DNA of 54,016 bases, taken from contig JBFIPX010000003.1 of NCBI GenBank assembly GCA_041609895.1, positions 1-54,016 of the forward strand, written 5' to 3'. The position numbers were made by a program, and so were the translations under genes. The notes below the pieces were generated by a model, which had not been told where the DNA came from, ran no database searches, and saw only the letters and a list, made by a program, of their open reading frames with translations. The stretch is from JAHHLP01 sp041609895. Lineage in GTDB: Bacteria; Bacteroidota; Rhodothermia; Rhodothermales; JABDKH01. Below, piece by piece: positions 25,454 to 32,724 of the stretch (positions within the stretch are counted from its first letter, which is position 1; each line of letters starts with the position of its first letter).

Positions 25454-26140
25454 ATGATACATGCTGTAATTAGCCAACTCTCGAAGGCCAACTTGTTGGC
25501 GCGGGCTCCGCTGATCCTCTTCCTTACGGTTACGGGAACGGCGAGCAACGTGAGTGGACTGATGTCCCTCCTCGACATGACTAAGCCCAGCAGTGAGGCC
25601 GAGCGTGTGATTCAGATGACCGACGAGCACGTGCTGAATTCGCGGACGCTGTATTCGGAGGTCGACCATTGGACGAGTCTTCCTGGAGTTCGCCCCGAGG
25701 CAATCGATAACGAGACCTTGTGGCTTGCCCGTTGCATCTTCTCCGAGACGAAGGACCCTCGGGAAATGATCCTTGTTGCGTGGGTGGTGCGCAACCGTGT
25801 TGATACCGGATATCGTGGGCGGACTTCGTACAGGTCGGTCGTACTGGACCCGTTCCAGTTCAGCGCCTTCAATCCGTCAAGCTCCGCGCGCTACTTCTAC
25901 TCCAACCTGAAGACCCATTCAAAAGTGTACGGATGGGACGCGGCGCTGCGAGCTGCGTATCAGGTGCGAACGGCCGACCGATCGGAGCGCCCCTTTTCGG
26001 AGCGGACGCGACACTTCTATAGTGAAAGATCCATGGTTGGGCGGAGCATGCCGCTGTGGGCCGGCGGCATCGAGCCAGTCGACCTTCTCGAACAGGAGAT
26101 CGACGAGAAACGGTTCCGTTTCTACGAGGGTATCTCGTAA
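25454..26140 (+). CDS. SleB-type cell wall hydrolase
   Basis: A 228-residue protein with a hydrophobic N-terminal segment (about 15-38) that is a signal peptide or anchor. The C-terminal domain (about 75-215) resembles SleB/CwlJ hydrolases (Hydrolase_2): LARCIFSETKDPREMILVAWVVRNRV, where the Glu of FSE is the likely catalytic acid, then a loop with VLDPFQFSAFN and a late FYSERSM segment. It should cut peptidoglycan (lytic transglycosylase type) in the periplasm. The ATG at 25454 overlaps a TATAAATG that could be a -10 element, so translation may begin at one of the TTG codons further in. The terminator at 26162 follows. Confidence 0.82.
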   Translation: MIHAVISQLSKANLLARAPLILFLTVTGTASNVSGLMSLLDMTKPSSEAERVIQMTDEHVLNSRTLYSEVDHWTSLPGVRPEAIDNETLWLARCIFSETKDPREMILVAWVVRNRVDTGYRGRTSYRSVVLDPFQFSAFNPSSSARYFYSNLKTHSKVYGWDAALRAAYQVRTADRSERPFSERTRHFYSERSMVGRSMPLWAGGIEPVDLLEQEIDEKRFRFYEGIS

Positions 26141-26161
26141 AGAACGCTACCTGCTACAAGC

Positions 26162-26197
26162 AAGGGCCGGGTCAAACTCTGATCCGGCCCTTCTTAT
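26162..26197. terminator. Bidirectional intrinsic terminator
   Basis: AAGGGCCGG (26162-26170) pairs perfectly with CCGGCCCTT (26184-26192) and an inner TCA/TGA pair lengthens the stem. CTTATTT follows on the plus strand and ends the hydrolase unit. Converging transcription of the barrel gene (stop at 26203) reads into the same hairpin. Confidence 0.88.
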
Positions 26198-26202
26198 TTC
26201 TG

Positions 26203-26832
26203 CTAAAGACCGACGCCGAGGCGAATCATGAACGCGCTGGCCGTGACCGAATCTTCGGCACCGACCGAGACCCCGCCCACCTCAATCGTATCCTTCAGAA
26301 ATCCCGAGATACCAAAGGCGTACCGAAGCTCCGGAAACAGCCGAAGCCCAACAGCCGGGATCGTCACCTGCAGGCCTGCACCGACCGTGGCAGATACCGA
26401 TATGTCCTCGAGCGAGTCATCAAACTCCTTGTCGCTACTTCTCGGAAAGCTCAAAACCGGGCCGGCCAACAAATAGGGCTTGACGAGAGGCGCCGCAAGA
26501 AGGGGTACCCGCACGTCAACCGGCACTTCAATAAAGCTGAGGTTGACCTTTTCGCTGGTCTGGTTAAACCGAAAGGCGACTTCACCGACATCGCGAATGA
26601 AAATGCCAGGCCGTACCGCGACCGGAGCGGCATTCAAATCAAAGAAGACGCCCACATGATAGCCGGTAGCATTGTCAAAGGTGCCCTTTGCGGAACCCGC
26701 CTGAATGTCTCCGAGCGATTCGAAATTCAATCCTCCGGCAACGCCGAGCTGGGCGCGAGCGGTTCCGACGCCGCCTGTAACGATCAGGGCGATCAGGAGA
26801 ACGAACACCTTGAAGGATCTCTCGTTGGTCAT
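26203..26832 (-). CDS. Outer membrane beta-barrel protein
   Basis: A 209-residue exported protein. I start at the ATG (26832), giving a signal peptide MTNERSFKVFVLL...ARA-Q; the open frame extends 24 codons upstream without signal character. The mature protein has alternating strands of an eight-stranded OmpA/PorT-like barrel: LGVAGGLNFESLGD, GYHVGVFFDL, RPGIFIRD, LSFIEVPVDVRVPL, KPYLLAGPVLSFP, SVSATVGAGLQV, LFPELRYAFGI, and the terminal FMIRLGVGL. Typical of Bacteroidota porin-family small barrels. The function is not known. Confidence 0.8.
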   Translation of the reverse strand: MTNERSFKVFVLLIALIVTGGVGTARAQLGVAGGLNFESLGDIQAGSAKGTFDNATGYHVGVFFDLNAAPVAVRPGIFIRDVGEVAFRFNQTSEKVNLSFIEVPVDVRVPLLAAPLVKPYLLAGPVLSFPRSSDKEFDDSLEDISVSATVGAGLQVTIPAVGLRLFPELRYAFGISGFLKDTIEVGGVSVGAEDSVTASAFMIRLGVGL

Positions 26833-27016
26833 GGTAGTCTGGTGGGTCGATGGTTGGGAGTTCTGTCCGGCCGAGGTTCGTGCAACTTTACTCGCAGATC
26901 GCACGTTTCCCGAGTCCGGAGGCGTGCCACAAACGGCACAGAGCCCGCTGCGGTTTCCAGCCGGCCCGTTTCCGCAAGAGAGAAAGGATACTGAAGCTGA
27001 CTATCATGCTGGTTAT

Positions 27017-28165
27017 ATGAGAATTGGTATTACCTGCTATCCGGTTTACGGAGGAAGTGGTGTTGTTGCGACCGAGCTGGGAAAAGCGTTGGCCGCGAGA
27101 GGACACAATATTCATTTCATCGCATACTCTGCACCCTTCAGGCTCGCACACGTAACGGAGAACATTTCCTTTCACGAGGTGAATGTCAACACGTACCCCC
27201 TCTTCGAGTATCCCAACTACTCGATGAACCTGACGAGCAAGATGGTCGACGTCGTCAAGTACGAGGAACTCGACCTGCTGCACGTTCACTACGCGATACC
27301 GCACGCAACCAGCGCCGTCCTGGCGCGCCAAATCCTCGCGGGCGAGGGTGTGCATGTGCCGGTCGTCACCACCCTGCACGGCACGGACATCACGATTGTC
27401 GGGCGCGACCCGTCGTATCAGACGGTTGTCAATTACTCCATCAACCAATCCGACGGCGTGACGGCAGTTTCGGATTATTTGAGGCGTGAAACGTATGATC
27501 GCTTCGACATCCAGCGTGACATCGAGGTCATCCCGAACTTCATAGATACCGCGCGCTTTCAGCGTCTGAACAAGAGTCACTTCAAGCAGGCCGTGTGCCC
27601 AAACGGCGAGAAGCTGCTGATCCACGTGTCGAACTTCCGGCCAGTCAAGAATGCGCCTCAGGTCGTTGAGGTGTTTCACCGACTGCGCGCTGAAGATCAG
27701 CCCGTGAAACTGATCCTTGTAGGCGACGGGCCTGATCGTAGCGCCGCCGAGCAACGGGCACGCGATCTGGGCGTCTATGATGAAGTCCGTTTTCTCGGAA
27801 AGCAGGAGCCTATTGAAGAGATTCTCTCCATATCCGACGTCTTTCTCATGCCAAGCGGCTCGGAGACCTTCGGCCTGGCTGCCCTTGAGGCGATGGCCTG
27901 CGGAGTGCCCGTGGTAGCCAGCCGGGTCGGCGGCCTGCCGGAGCTCATCGACGACGGCGATAATGGGTTCCTCTGCCCGCTCGACGACCTGGACTGCTTT
28001 ACCGACCGCGTCCGCGCCACCCTCACGGATCCCGACTTGTATGAACGGATGTCCCTGTCCGCCCGCCGTACGGCGGAAGAACGCTTTGATATCGATCGCA
28101 TCGTTCCCCAATACGAGGCGTACTACGAGCGTGTATGTTCGCATGCAAGCCTTCAATTGCACTAA
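27017..28165 (+). CDS. bshA: N-acetyl-alpha-D-glucosaminyl L-malate synthase BshA
   Basis: A 382-residue GT4-family glycosyltransferase for the first step of bacillithiol synthesis (UDP-GlcNAc plus L-malate). The N-terminus MRIGITCYPVYGGSGVVATE is nearly diagnostic for BshA, as is LHGTDITIVG. The C-terminal GT-B domain has SNFRPVKN and SGSETFGLAALEAMACGVPVV with the E-x7-E motif. I start at ATG 27017; the open frame runs 104 codons further upstream into the barrel gene region, which is not homologous. No bshB or bshC is in the window. A low-molecular-weight thiol system is implied. Confidence 0.95.
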   Translation: MRIGITCYPVYGGSGVVATELGKALAARGHNIHFIAYSAPFRLAHVTENISFHEVNVNTYPLFEYPNYSMNLTSKMVDVVKYEELDLLHVHYAIPHATSAVLARQILAGEGVHVPVVTTLHGTDITIVGRDPSYQTVVNYSINQSDGVTAVSDYLRRETYDRFDIQRDIEVIPNFIDTARFQRLNKSHFKQAVCPNGEKLLIHVSNFRPVKNAPQVVEVFHRLRAEDQPVKLILVGDGPDRSAAEQRARDLGVYDEVRFLGKQEPIEEILSISDVFLMPSGSETFGLAALEAMACGVPVVASRVGGLPELIDDGDNGFLCPLDDLDCFTDRVRATLTDPDLYERMSLSARRTAEERFDIDRIVPQYEAYYERVCSHASLQLH

Positions 28166-28234
28166 GCGGGGTCGATAAACATCTCATCTACTGACCGCTC
28201 GTAACTCCGGCACGCATCCCACCGGCATCCATCG

Positions 28235-29332
28235 ATGGCCGTCGACAACCTGATAAGCCGCAAGAAGGACTGCTATCCCTTAAGCGACTTCTTCGAGTCG
28301 TACCTGAGGAGGTACGGCCGGATAGTGGACTCCGCGATCGACTATCAGGACCTGCTTCGCTACACCAACTCGATCCCGATGTACAATGAGCGCGGCGACG
28401 ACACGCTTTGGTCGACCGTGTTCTACCCGAACAATGAGCACGAAGAGATTCACGACCATCTGAAGCGCGCTTACGCTATCCTCAAGGCCGACGGCGACAT
28501 GTCGATCACCCGGCACCTCTACATCGATCGCGTCGACCTGTGCATGTACGGTAATACATTGCCGTTTCGAATCCGCATCGTCAACCACCTGAACGACAAT
28601 CACGACTACTTCTACATCAAGCGCATCGATGCAAACCGGATATACGGTCTTGAGCTCGAACACATCCTCTCGCCAAACCGAATCAACTACTTCGTTTCCG
28701 GTGAGACCATCGTAGAAGAACACATCATCGGGATTCCGGCCGAGGCGTTCATGAACGAGAACAGACCCTCGAGCCGCTTCGATGAAGTGCGCCTCGCAAA
28801 GGAATTCGTAAAGTTTAATGAGCGCGTGTTCGTTCGCCTGTTAGGCGACATGCACTCCGGCAACTTCGTGGTAGACATCACACGCGACTTCGAAAAGTGG
28901 CACTACCGTATGCGACCGATTGACTTCGATCAGCAGAGCCATCACTACAGAAAGGAAGTCTACCTGCCGCACTACTTTCACCAGAACAGCCCTTTCATCC
29001 AAATCGGAAGAAAGACCCTCGCCCCTGAGAATGTGCTTCAGTACCAGACTGAGGAACGAGCACTGATCGCTAATCGGGTGCGGGTCTCTCACGGGAGGTT
29101 TCGAAACCTGATGTCTGTCATGACCGAAGACATCATTTCTACGGACGACAATGTGAAACGGCTTCGCGACCAGCTTGCCGAACACTACCACTGTGATGAC
29201 TTCCGGTATTGCCTGACCATGGGAGAGATGGTTAAAACATCAATCAATCTGGTGCTTGCCGCAAGTAAACCCGCGACCATTCCGCTGAAGGAGATCCACT
29301 CGGCGCAGGAGGTAAAGGAAGGCAAGGTATGA
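28235..29332 (+). CDS. Kinase-fold protein of unknown function
   Basis: A 365-residue cytosolic protein, no signal. It shows a protein-kinase/aminoglycoside-phosphotransferase pattern that I recognise by residues, not by a named family: YFYIKRID with K129 as candidate beta-3 lysine, ELEH (139-142) as a candidate helix C, a linker with ETIVEEHIIGIPAEAF, catalytic-loop like LGDMHSGN with D205 and N210 in D-x4-N spacing, and a DFG-like IDFD at 229-232. The N-terminal ~100 residues have no motif I know. It follows bshA by 69 bases on the same strand, so it may be cotranscribed. The substrate could be a small molecule or protein; both are guesses. Confidence 0.6.
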   Translation: MAVDNLISRKKDCYPLSDFFESYLRRYGRIVDSAIDYQDLLRYTNSIPMYNERGDDTLWSTVFYPNNEHEEIHDHLKRAYAILKADGDMSITRHLYIDRVDLCMYGNTLPFRIRIVNHLNDNHDYFYIKRIDANRIYGLELEHILSPNRINYFVSGETIVEEHIIGIPAEAFMNENRPSSRFDEVRLAKEFVKFNERVFVRLLGDMHSGNFVVDITRDFEKWHYRMRPIDFDQQSHHYRKEVYLPHYFHQNSPFIQIGRKTLAPENVLQYQTEERALIANRVRVSHGRFRNLMSVMTEDIISTDDNVKRLRDQLAEHYHCDDFRYCLTMGEMVKTSINLVLAASKPATIPLKEIHSAQEVKEGKV

Positions 29333-29394
29333 CGGCGCGGGGGCCGTGCGAGACCATCTCAGTGAAATTGAGTCTGCCTCCCGGCGATCACCCC

Positions 29395-30045
29395 TCAATT
29401 GAGTTCATAACTTCCCGAAAGAAACGGATTGGATCGCAGCTCCACACCCACCGTTGTTGCGGGACCGTGGCCCGGAAGAACGCGGGTCTGCTCACCCAAG
29501 GGCACCAGTTTGTCGAAAATCGAGCGCATGAGCACGGGTAGCGAGCCTTGCCAGAGGTCGGTCCTTCCTATTGAACCCGCGAAAAGGACATCGCCGGCAA
29601 CCGCGACGCCTCCGCCGTCCGCGACGAAAGTAATCGAGCCGGGCGAATGACCCGGTGTATGCAGCACGGTTAGCTCATCGTCTCCAACTGAAATTGTGCT
29701 GTCCTCATCCAGGAACCCCTCGGGCTCACCGGGAGGCGCAATCTCAACACCAAAGAGGCGTCCCTGCTCCGCCGCACCCTGGATGAGTAGCTGATCCGAC
29801 CGGTGCATCAGGTACCCGACACCATAGTAGCTGCAGACGTCCGCGACACCGAAAATGTGGTCGATGTGGGCGTGAGTAAGCAGAACGCGCTTCACCGCGA
29901 GTCCGGCGGTGTCGATATACTCTCGTATTACGCGCATTTCCGCATCGGACGAAGCTGAAGGGTCAACTATGACCGCTTCGCCCGAATCGGACAACACGTA
30001 GCAATTCGTCTGGAAGGGATTGAAGGTAAAAGACTTTATCTCCAC
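29395..30045 (-). CDS. MBL-fold metallohydrolase, glyoxalase II-like
   Basis: A 216-residue hydrolase with a binuclear metal site: THAHIDH (H58, H60, D62, H63), GHSPGSI for the next His, AGDVLFAGSIGRTD, and LPGHGPAT for the last. This order is that of the YcbL/glyoxalase II branch. Such enzymes act on thioesters or, in thiol systems, on conjugates; presence next to bshA is suggestive only. The start is GTG at 30045 with AAAGGA about 12 bases upstream. A single gene between two plus-strand units. Confidence 0.9.
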   Translation of the reverse strand: MEIKSFTFNPFQTNCYVLSDSGEAVIVDPSASSDAEMRVIREYIDTAGLAVKRVLLTHAHIDHIFGVADVCSYYGVGYLMHRSDQLLIQGAAEQGRLFGVEIAPPGEPEGFLDEDSTISVGDDELTVLHTPGHSPGSITFVADGGGVAVAGDVLFAGSIGRTDLWQGSLPVLMRSIFDKLVPLGEQTRVLPGHGPATTVGVELRSNPFLSGSYELN

Positions 30046-30221
30046 GTTAAGGCTTATTCCTTTAAGTCACTTTCTTACCACACTAGTATGACACCCAACG
30101 CGTGCTCCCAGCGAAGGCTCCCTTGCCCGCAAAGGAGGACTCGGAGAACCACTTACAAAACGTCCCGTTCCAATTCCCGATCGCTACCTCCGCCACCATC
30201 CCACAGCACCCCTGACGTAAG

Positions 30222-31718
30222 GTGAAGCTCACCCGCATTCATAGGATGGTAATTCGCATGTTTCCCGGGCCATTTGCGGGCTGGCTTGGAGCTCTCATGT
30301 TCTTGCTTGTGATGCAGTTTCTGATCCGATACATGCATCTGCTGGTTGGACGGGGGCTTCCTTTTACGGCAGTCGTAGAGCTGGTCGCCTATAGCCTTGC
30401 GTACATGCTCGTCCTGGCGGTACCGATGTCGGTGCTGATCGCGACGTTGATGACGTACGGCAGGCTAGCTGAGACAGGGGCGTATGCAGTGATCAAGACG
30501 GCCGGTGTTTCGCTCGCGCAACTTATTTGGCCGTCGCTGGGCATTGGAATTTTGATCACGGCCGTCATGTGGCACTTCAATAGCGTAGTCCTTCCGGAGG
30601 CCAACTACCGCGCCAAGACGCTCTGGAGCGACATCCGTGACAAGAAGCCTGGATTCGAACTCGAGCCGGGCGTCTTCTATGAGGGCATTGACGACTACAG
30701 CATCCTGGTCAAGAACATCGACCGGGAGACAAACCGACTCTCCGACATCATCATCTACGACTATTCCGAAGGGTCTCGACGCCGCGCTGAAATAAAGGCA
30801 GTCGCTGGCCGGCTGACGACATCCGAGGACGGCAACGAGCTTGAACTCATGTTGGAAGACGGCGAATTACACCGACTCGTGAGCGAACGCTCGGGTAGTG
30901 ACCGAACTGAAAAGTATGAGCGGCTCGAGTTCGAGCGATACCTGTTTCGCCTCGACCTTTCGGACCTCGCTTTCCGGCGCCGGGATCCCGATGGTGAGCG
31001 CCGTTCGGATCGAACCATGCGCTCCAGCGAAATGCAGCTAATTGTCGACTCTCTGCGGGCGAACTCCCGGAAGACACGCGAGGAACTGGCCGCCAAAACG
31101 CTTCGCTTGGGCGATGCGATGGAAGAAGAGGCGGATGCGCCGGATGGCATCCCGACGATCTCGGCAAATTCGACGCCCGTTTTGCCTGTTTCCCTCATCA
31201 TCGACCGTGCGCCAGGTGTCGCCACTCAAGAAACAAGCGGACTCGTGGAGCGCATCAGGAATTTTGAAGGCATCGAACCCGGGCGGGTCCGCGCCGTCTA
31301 CAACCGAGCTATTCAGTCGGCTCGGCTAGTACGGAGTCACATCGACAACAGCAAGCGCACCCTGCAATGGCAGAAACAGCGAGCCGATCGCTTTGCCGTC
31401 GAGATCCACAAGAAATACTCTATCGCAGTAGCATGCTTCATCTTCGTCCTCGTCGGTGCCCCCCTCGGGCTCAGCATTCGCGGTGGCAGTCTCGGCCGTT
31501 CCGCGATCGTGTCGGTCGCGATTCTTCTCTTCTACTGGATCACGCTGGTCCAGGGTGAAAAGTTGGCTGACCGCGGCCTCCTCGAGCCCTGGATCGGGAT
31601 GTGGGGCGCCAACATCGTGACAGGGTTGGGGGCGATCTGGTTGTTTGCCTACGTCTACCGCGACCTCCGGGCCACGCCCACATTGATCCGCCGGCTGATC
31701 CGGCGTCAGCAGGCATAG
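30222..31718 (+). CDS. LptF/LptG-family permease, enlarged
   Basis: A 498-residue inner-membrane permease of the YjgP/YjgQ family that extracts LPS from the inner membrane with LptB. The N-terminal pair of spans (IRMFPGPFAGWLGALMFLLVMQFLIRY, about 13-39, written here in part), two further spans by residue 130, a periplasmic jellyroll (about 140-250), and a C-terminal pair (about 405-480). E. coli homologues are about 360 residues; the surplus lies in a charged, coiled-coil-like linker (about 255-400). The GTG at 30222 fits family N-termini. It is followed after 5 bases by rsmI. Confidence 0.9.
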   Translation: MKLTRIHRMVIRMFPGPFAGWLGALMFLLVMQFLIRYMHLLVGRGLPFTAVVELVAYSLAYMLVLAVPMSVLIATLMTYGRLAETGAYAVIKTAGVSLAQLIWPSLGIGILITAVMWHFNSVVLPEANYRAKTLWSDIRDKKPGFELEPGVFYEGIDDYSILVKNIDRETNRLSDIIIYDYSEGSRRRAEIKAVAGRLTTSEDGNELELMLEDGELHRLVSERSGSDRTEKYERLEFERYLFRLDLSDLAFRRRDPDGERRSDRTMRSSEMQLIVDSLRANSRKTREELAAKTLRLGDAMEEEADAPDGIPTISANSTPVLPVSLIIDRAPGVATQETSGLVERIRNFEGIEPGRVRAVYNRAIQSARLVRSHIDNSKRTLQWQKQRADRFAVEIHKKYSIAVACFIFVLVGAPLGLSIRGGSLGRSAIVSVAILLFYWITLVQGEKLADRGLLEPWIGMWGANIVTGLGAIWLFAYVYRDLRATPTLIRRLIRRQQA

Positions 31719-31723
31719 GTCGC

Positions 31724-32395
31724 ATGTTGTACGTCGTTCCAACCCCCATTGGCAACCTGGGCGATATGACTTTCAGGGCCGTCGACACGCTACGCGGGGT
31801 TGACGTAATCGCCTGCGAGGACACCAGAACGTCGAGCAAGCTGCTGCATCACTACGGTATCGAGACGCCCACCGTCTCATATCATGAGCACAACGAGCGG
31901 AGCCGGACGCCACAACTCATACAGCGGATGGCGGCGGGCGAACAGGTCGCGCTCATAAGTGACGCCGGTATGCCCGGCGTGTCGGACCCCGGATTCTACC
32001 TGGTCCGTGAATGTGTGCGGCAAGGAATCGACGTAATTGTGTTGCCGGGGGCCAGCGCCGTCGTCGCGGCCGTAGTGGGAAGCGGCATACCGTGCGACCG
32101 TTTTGTCTACGAAGGCTTTCTGCCGGCGAAGAAGGGACGACAGAAACGACTGGAGTCATTGAAATCAGAACAACGCAGCATCGTCCTTTTTGAATCACCG
32201 CACCGCATAAAACGAACACTCCGCGATCTCGTGAGCGCCTTTGGGCCCGAGCGCCGCGTGGCGTTAGCACGTGAAATATCGAAAGTGCACGAAGAGTACA
32301 TTCGAGGTTCCCTCGCGGAAGTTGCCGAACGCTTCGAGGCGCAGGAGAAGACTAAGGGCGAGTTTGTAGTCGTGATCGAGGGACTGAGGCGGTGA
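31724..32395 (+). CDS. rsmI: 16S rRNA 2'-O-ribose C1402 methyltransferase RsmI
   Basis: A 223-residue SAM-dependent enzyme with the SPOUT-unrelated tetrapyrrole-methylase fold. VPTPIGNLGDMT opens the protein, then EDTRTS, ISDAGMPGVSDPG and LPGASA. The ATG at 31724 is 5 bases after the lptF/G stop; the longer open frame upstream (from 31601) overlaps lptF/G and is ignored. The C-terminal KTKGEFVVVIEG is also family-typical. Confidence 0.96.
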   Translation: MLYVVPTPIGNLGDMTFRAVDTLRGVDVIACEDTRTSSKLLHHYGIETPTVSYHEHNERSRTPQLIQRMAAGEQVALISDAGMPGVSDPGFYLVRECVRQGIDVIVLPGASAVVAAVVGSGIPCDRFVYEGFLPAKKGRQKRLESLKSEQRSIVLFESPHRIKRTLRDLVSAFGPERRVALAREISKVHEEYIRGSLAEVAERFEAQEKTKGEFVVVIEGLRR

Positions 32396-32724
32396 TGGGG
32401 CGGTGAGGACTGCCGGGCGGAAAACGTGTCGAGTCGGGCGGCATTCGCCAACACAACGAGGGCACGAGCAAATCGAACGTACGCGGAGCAGAAATCAGTG
32501 AGTCGCCGTCGGCGAGCAGGGCCCTCGACCATTCGTGATTTTGACAAAGCTTTTGAATCAATAGGGACAAGCCACGCGTTAAGCGGTATTCTGCTGAAAA
32601 GAGACTCGAAAGCCGTGGCGCGGCCCAATCCCATTGACGGCCCCGGTGGCACTCTCAGCGGATTTCTCTCGATCTCAGTCGCCGCAACCATAACCATCAG
32701 TAAGACGCACCAGACGACAATCGC
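32396..32724. other. 329-base gap between rsmI and GT117 gene
   Basis: No convincing gene. Short frames on both strands have low-complexity, shadow-like translations. A TTGACA occurs at 32541-32546 but no -10 element stands at the right distance. The promoter of the GT117 gene should lie here. Confidence 0.5.

Noticed and set aside
26888..28162. A 424-residue open frame antisense to bshA
   Set aside because: It lies wholly opposite a well-recognised gene, has no motif, and its composition (Arg, Val, Asp rich) is what a shadow frame of this codon use gives.
32541..32546. TTGACA in the gap before the GT117 gene
   Set aside because: No -10 element lies 16-18 bases downstream on the plus strand.
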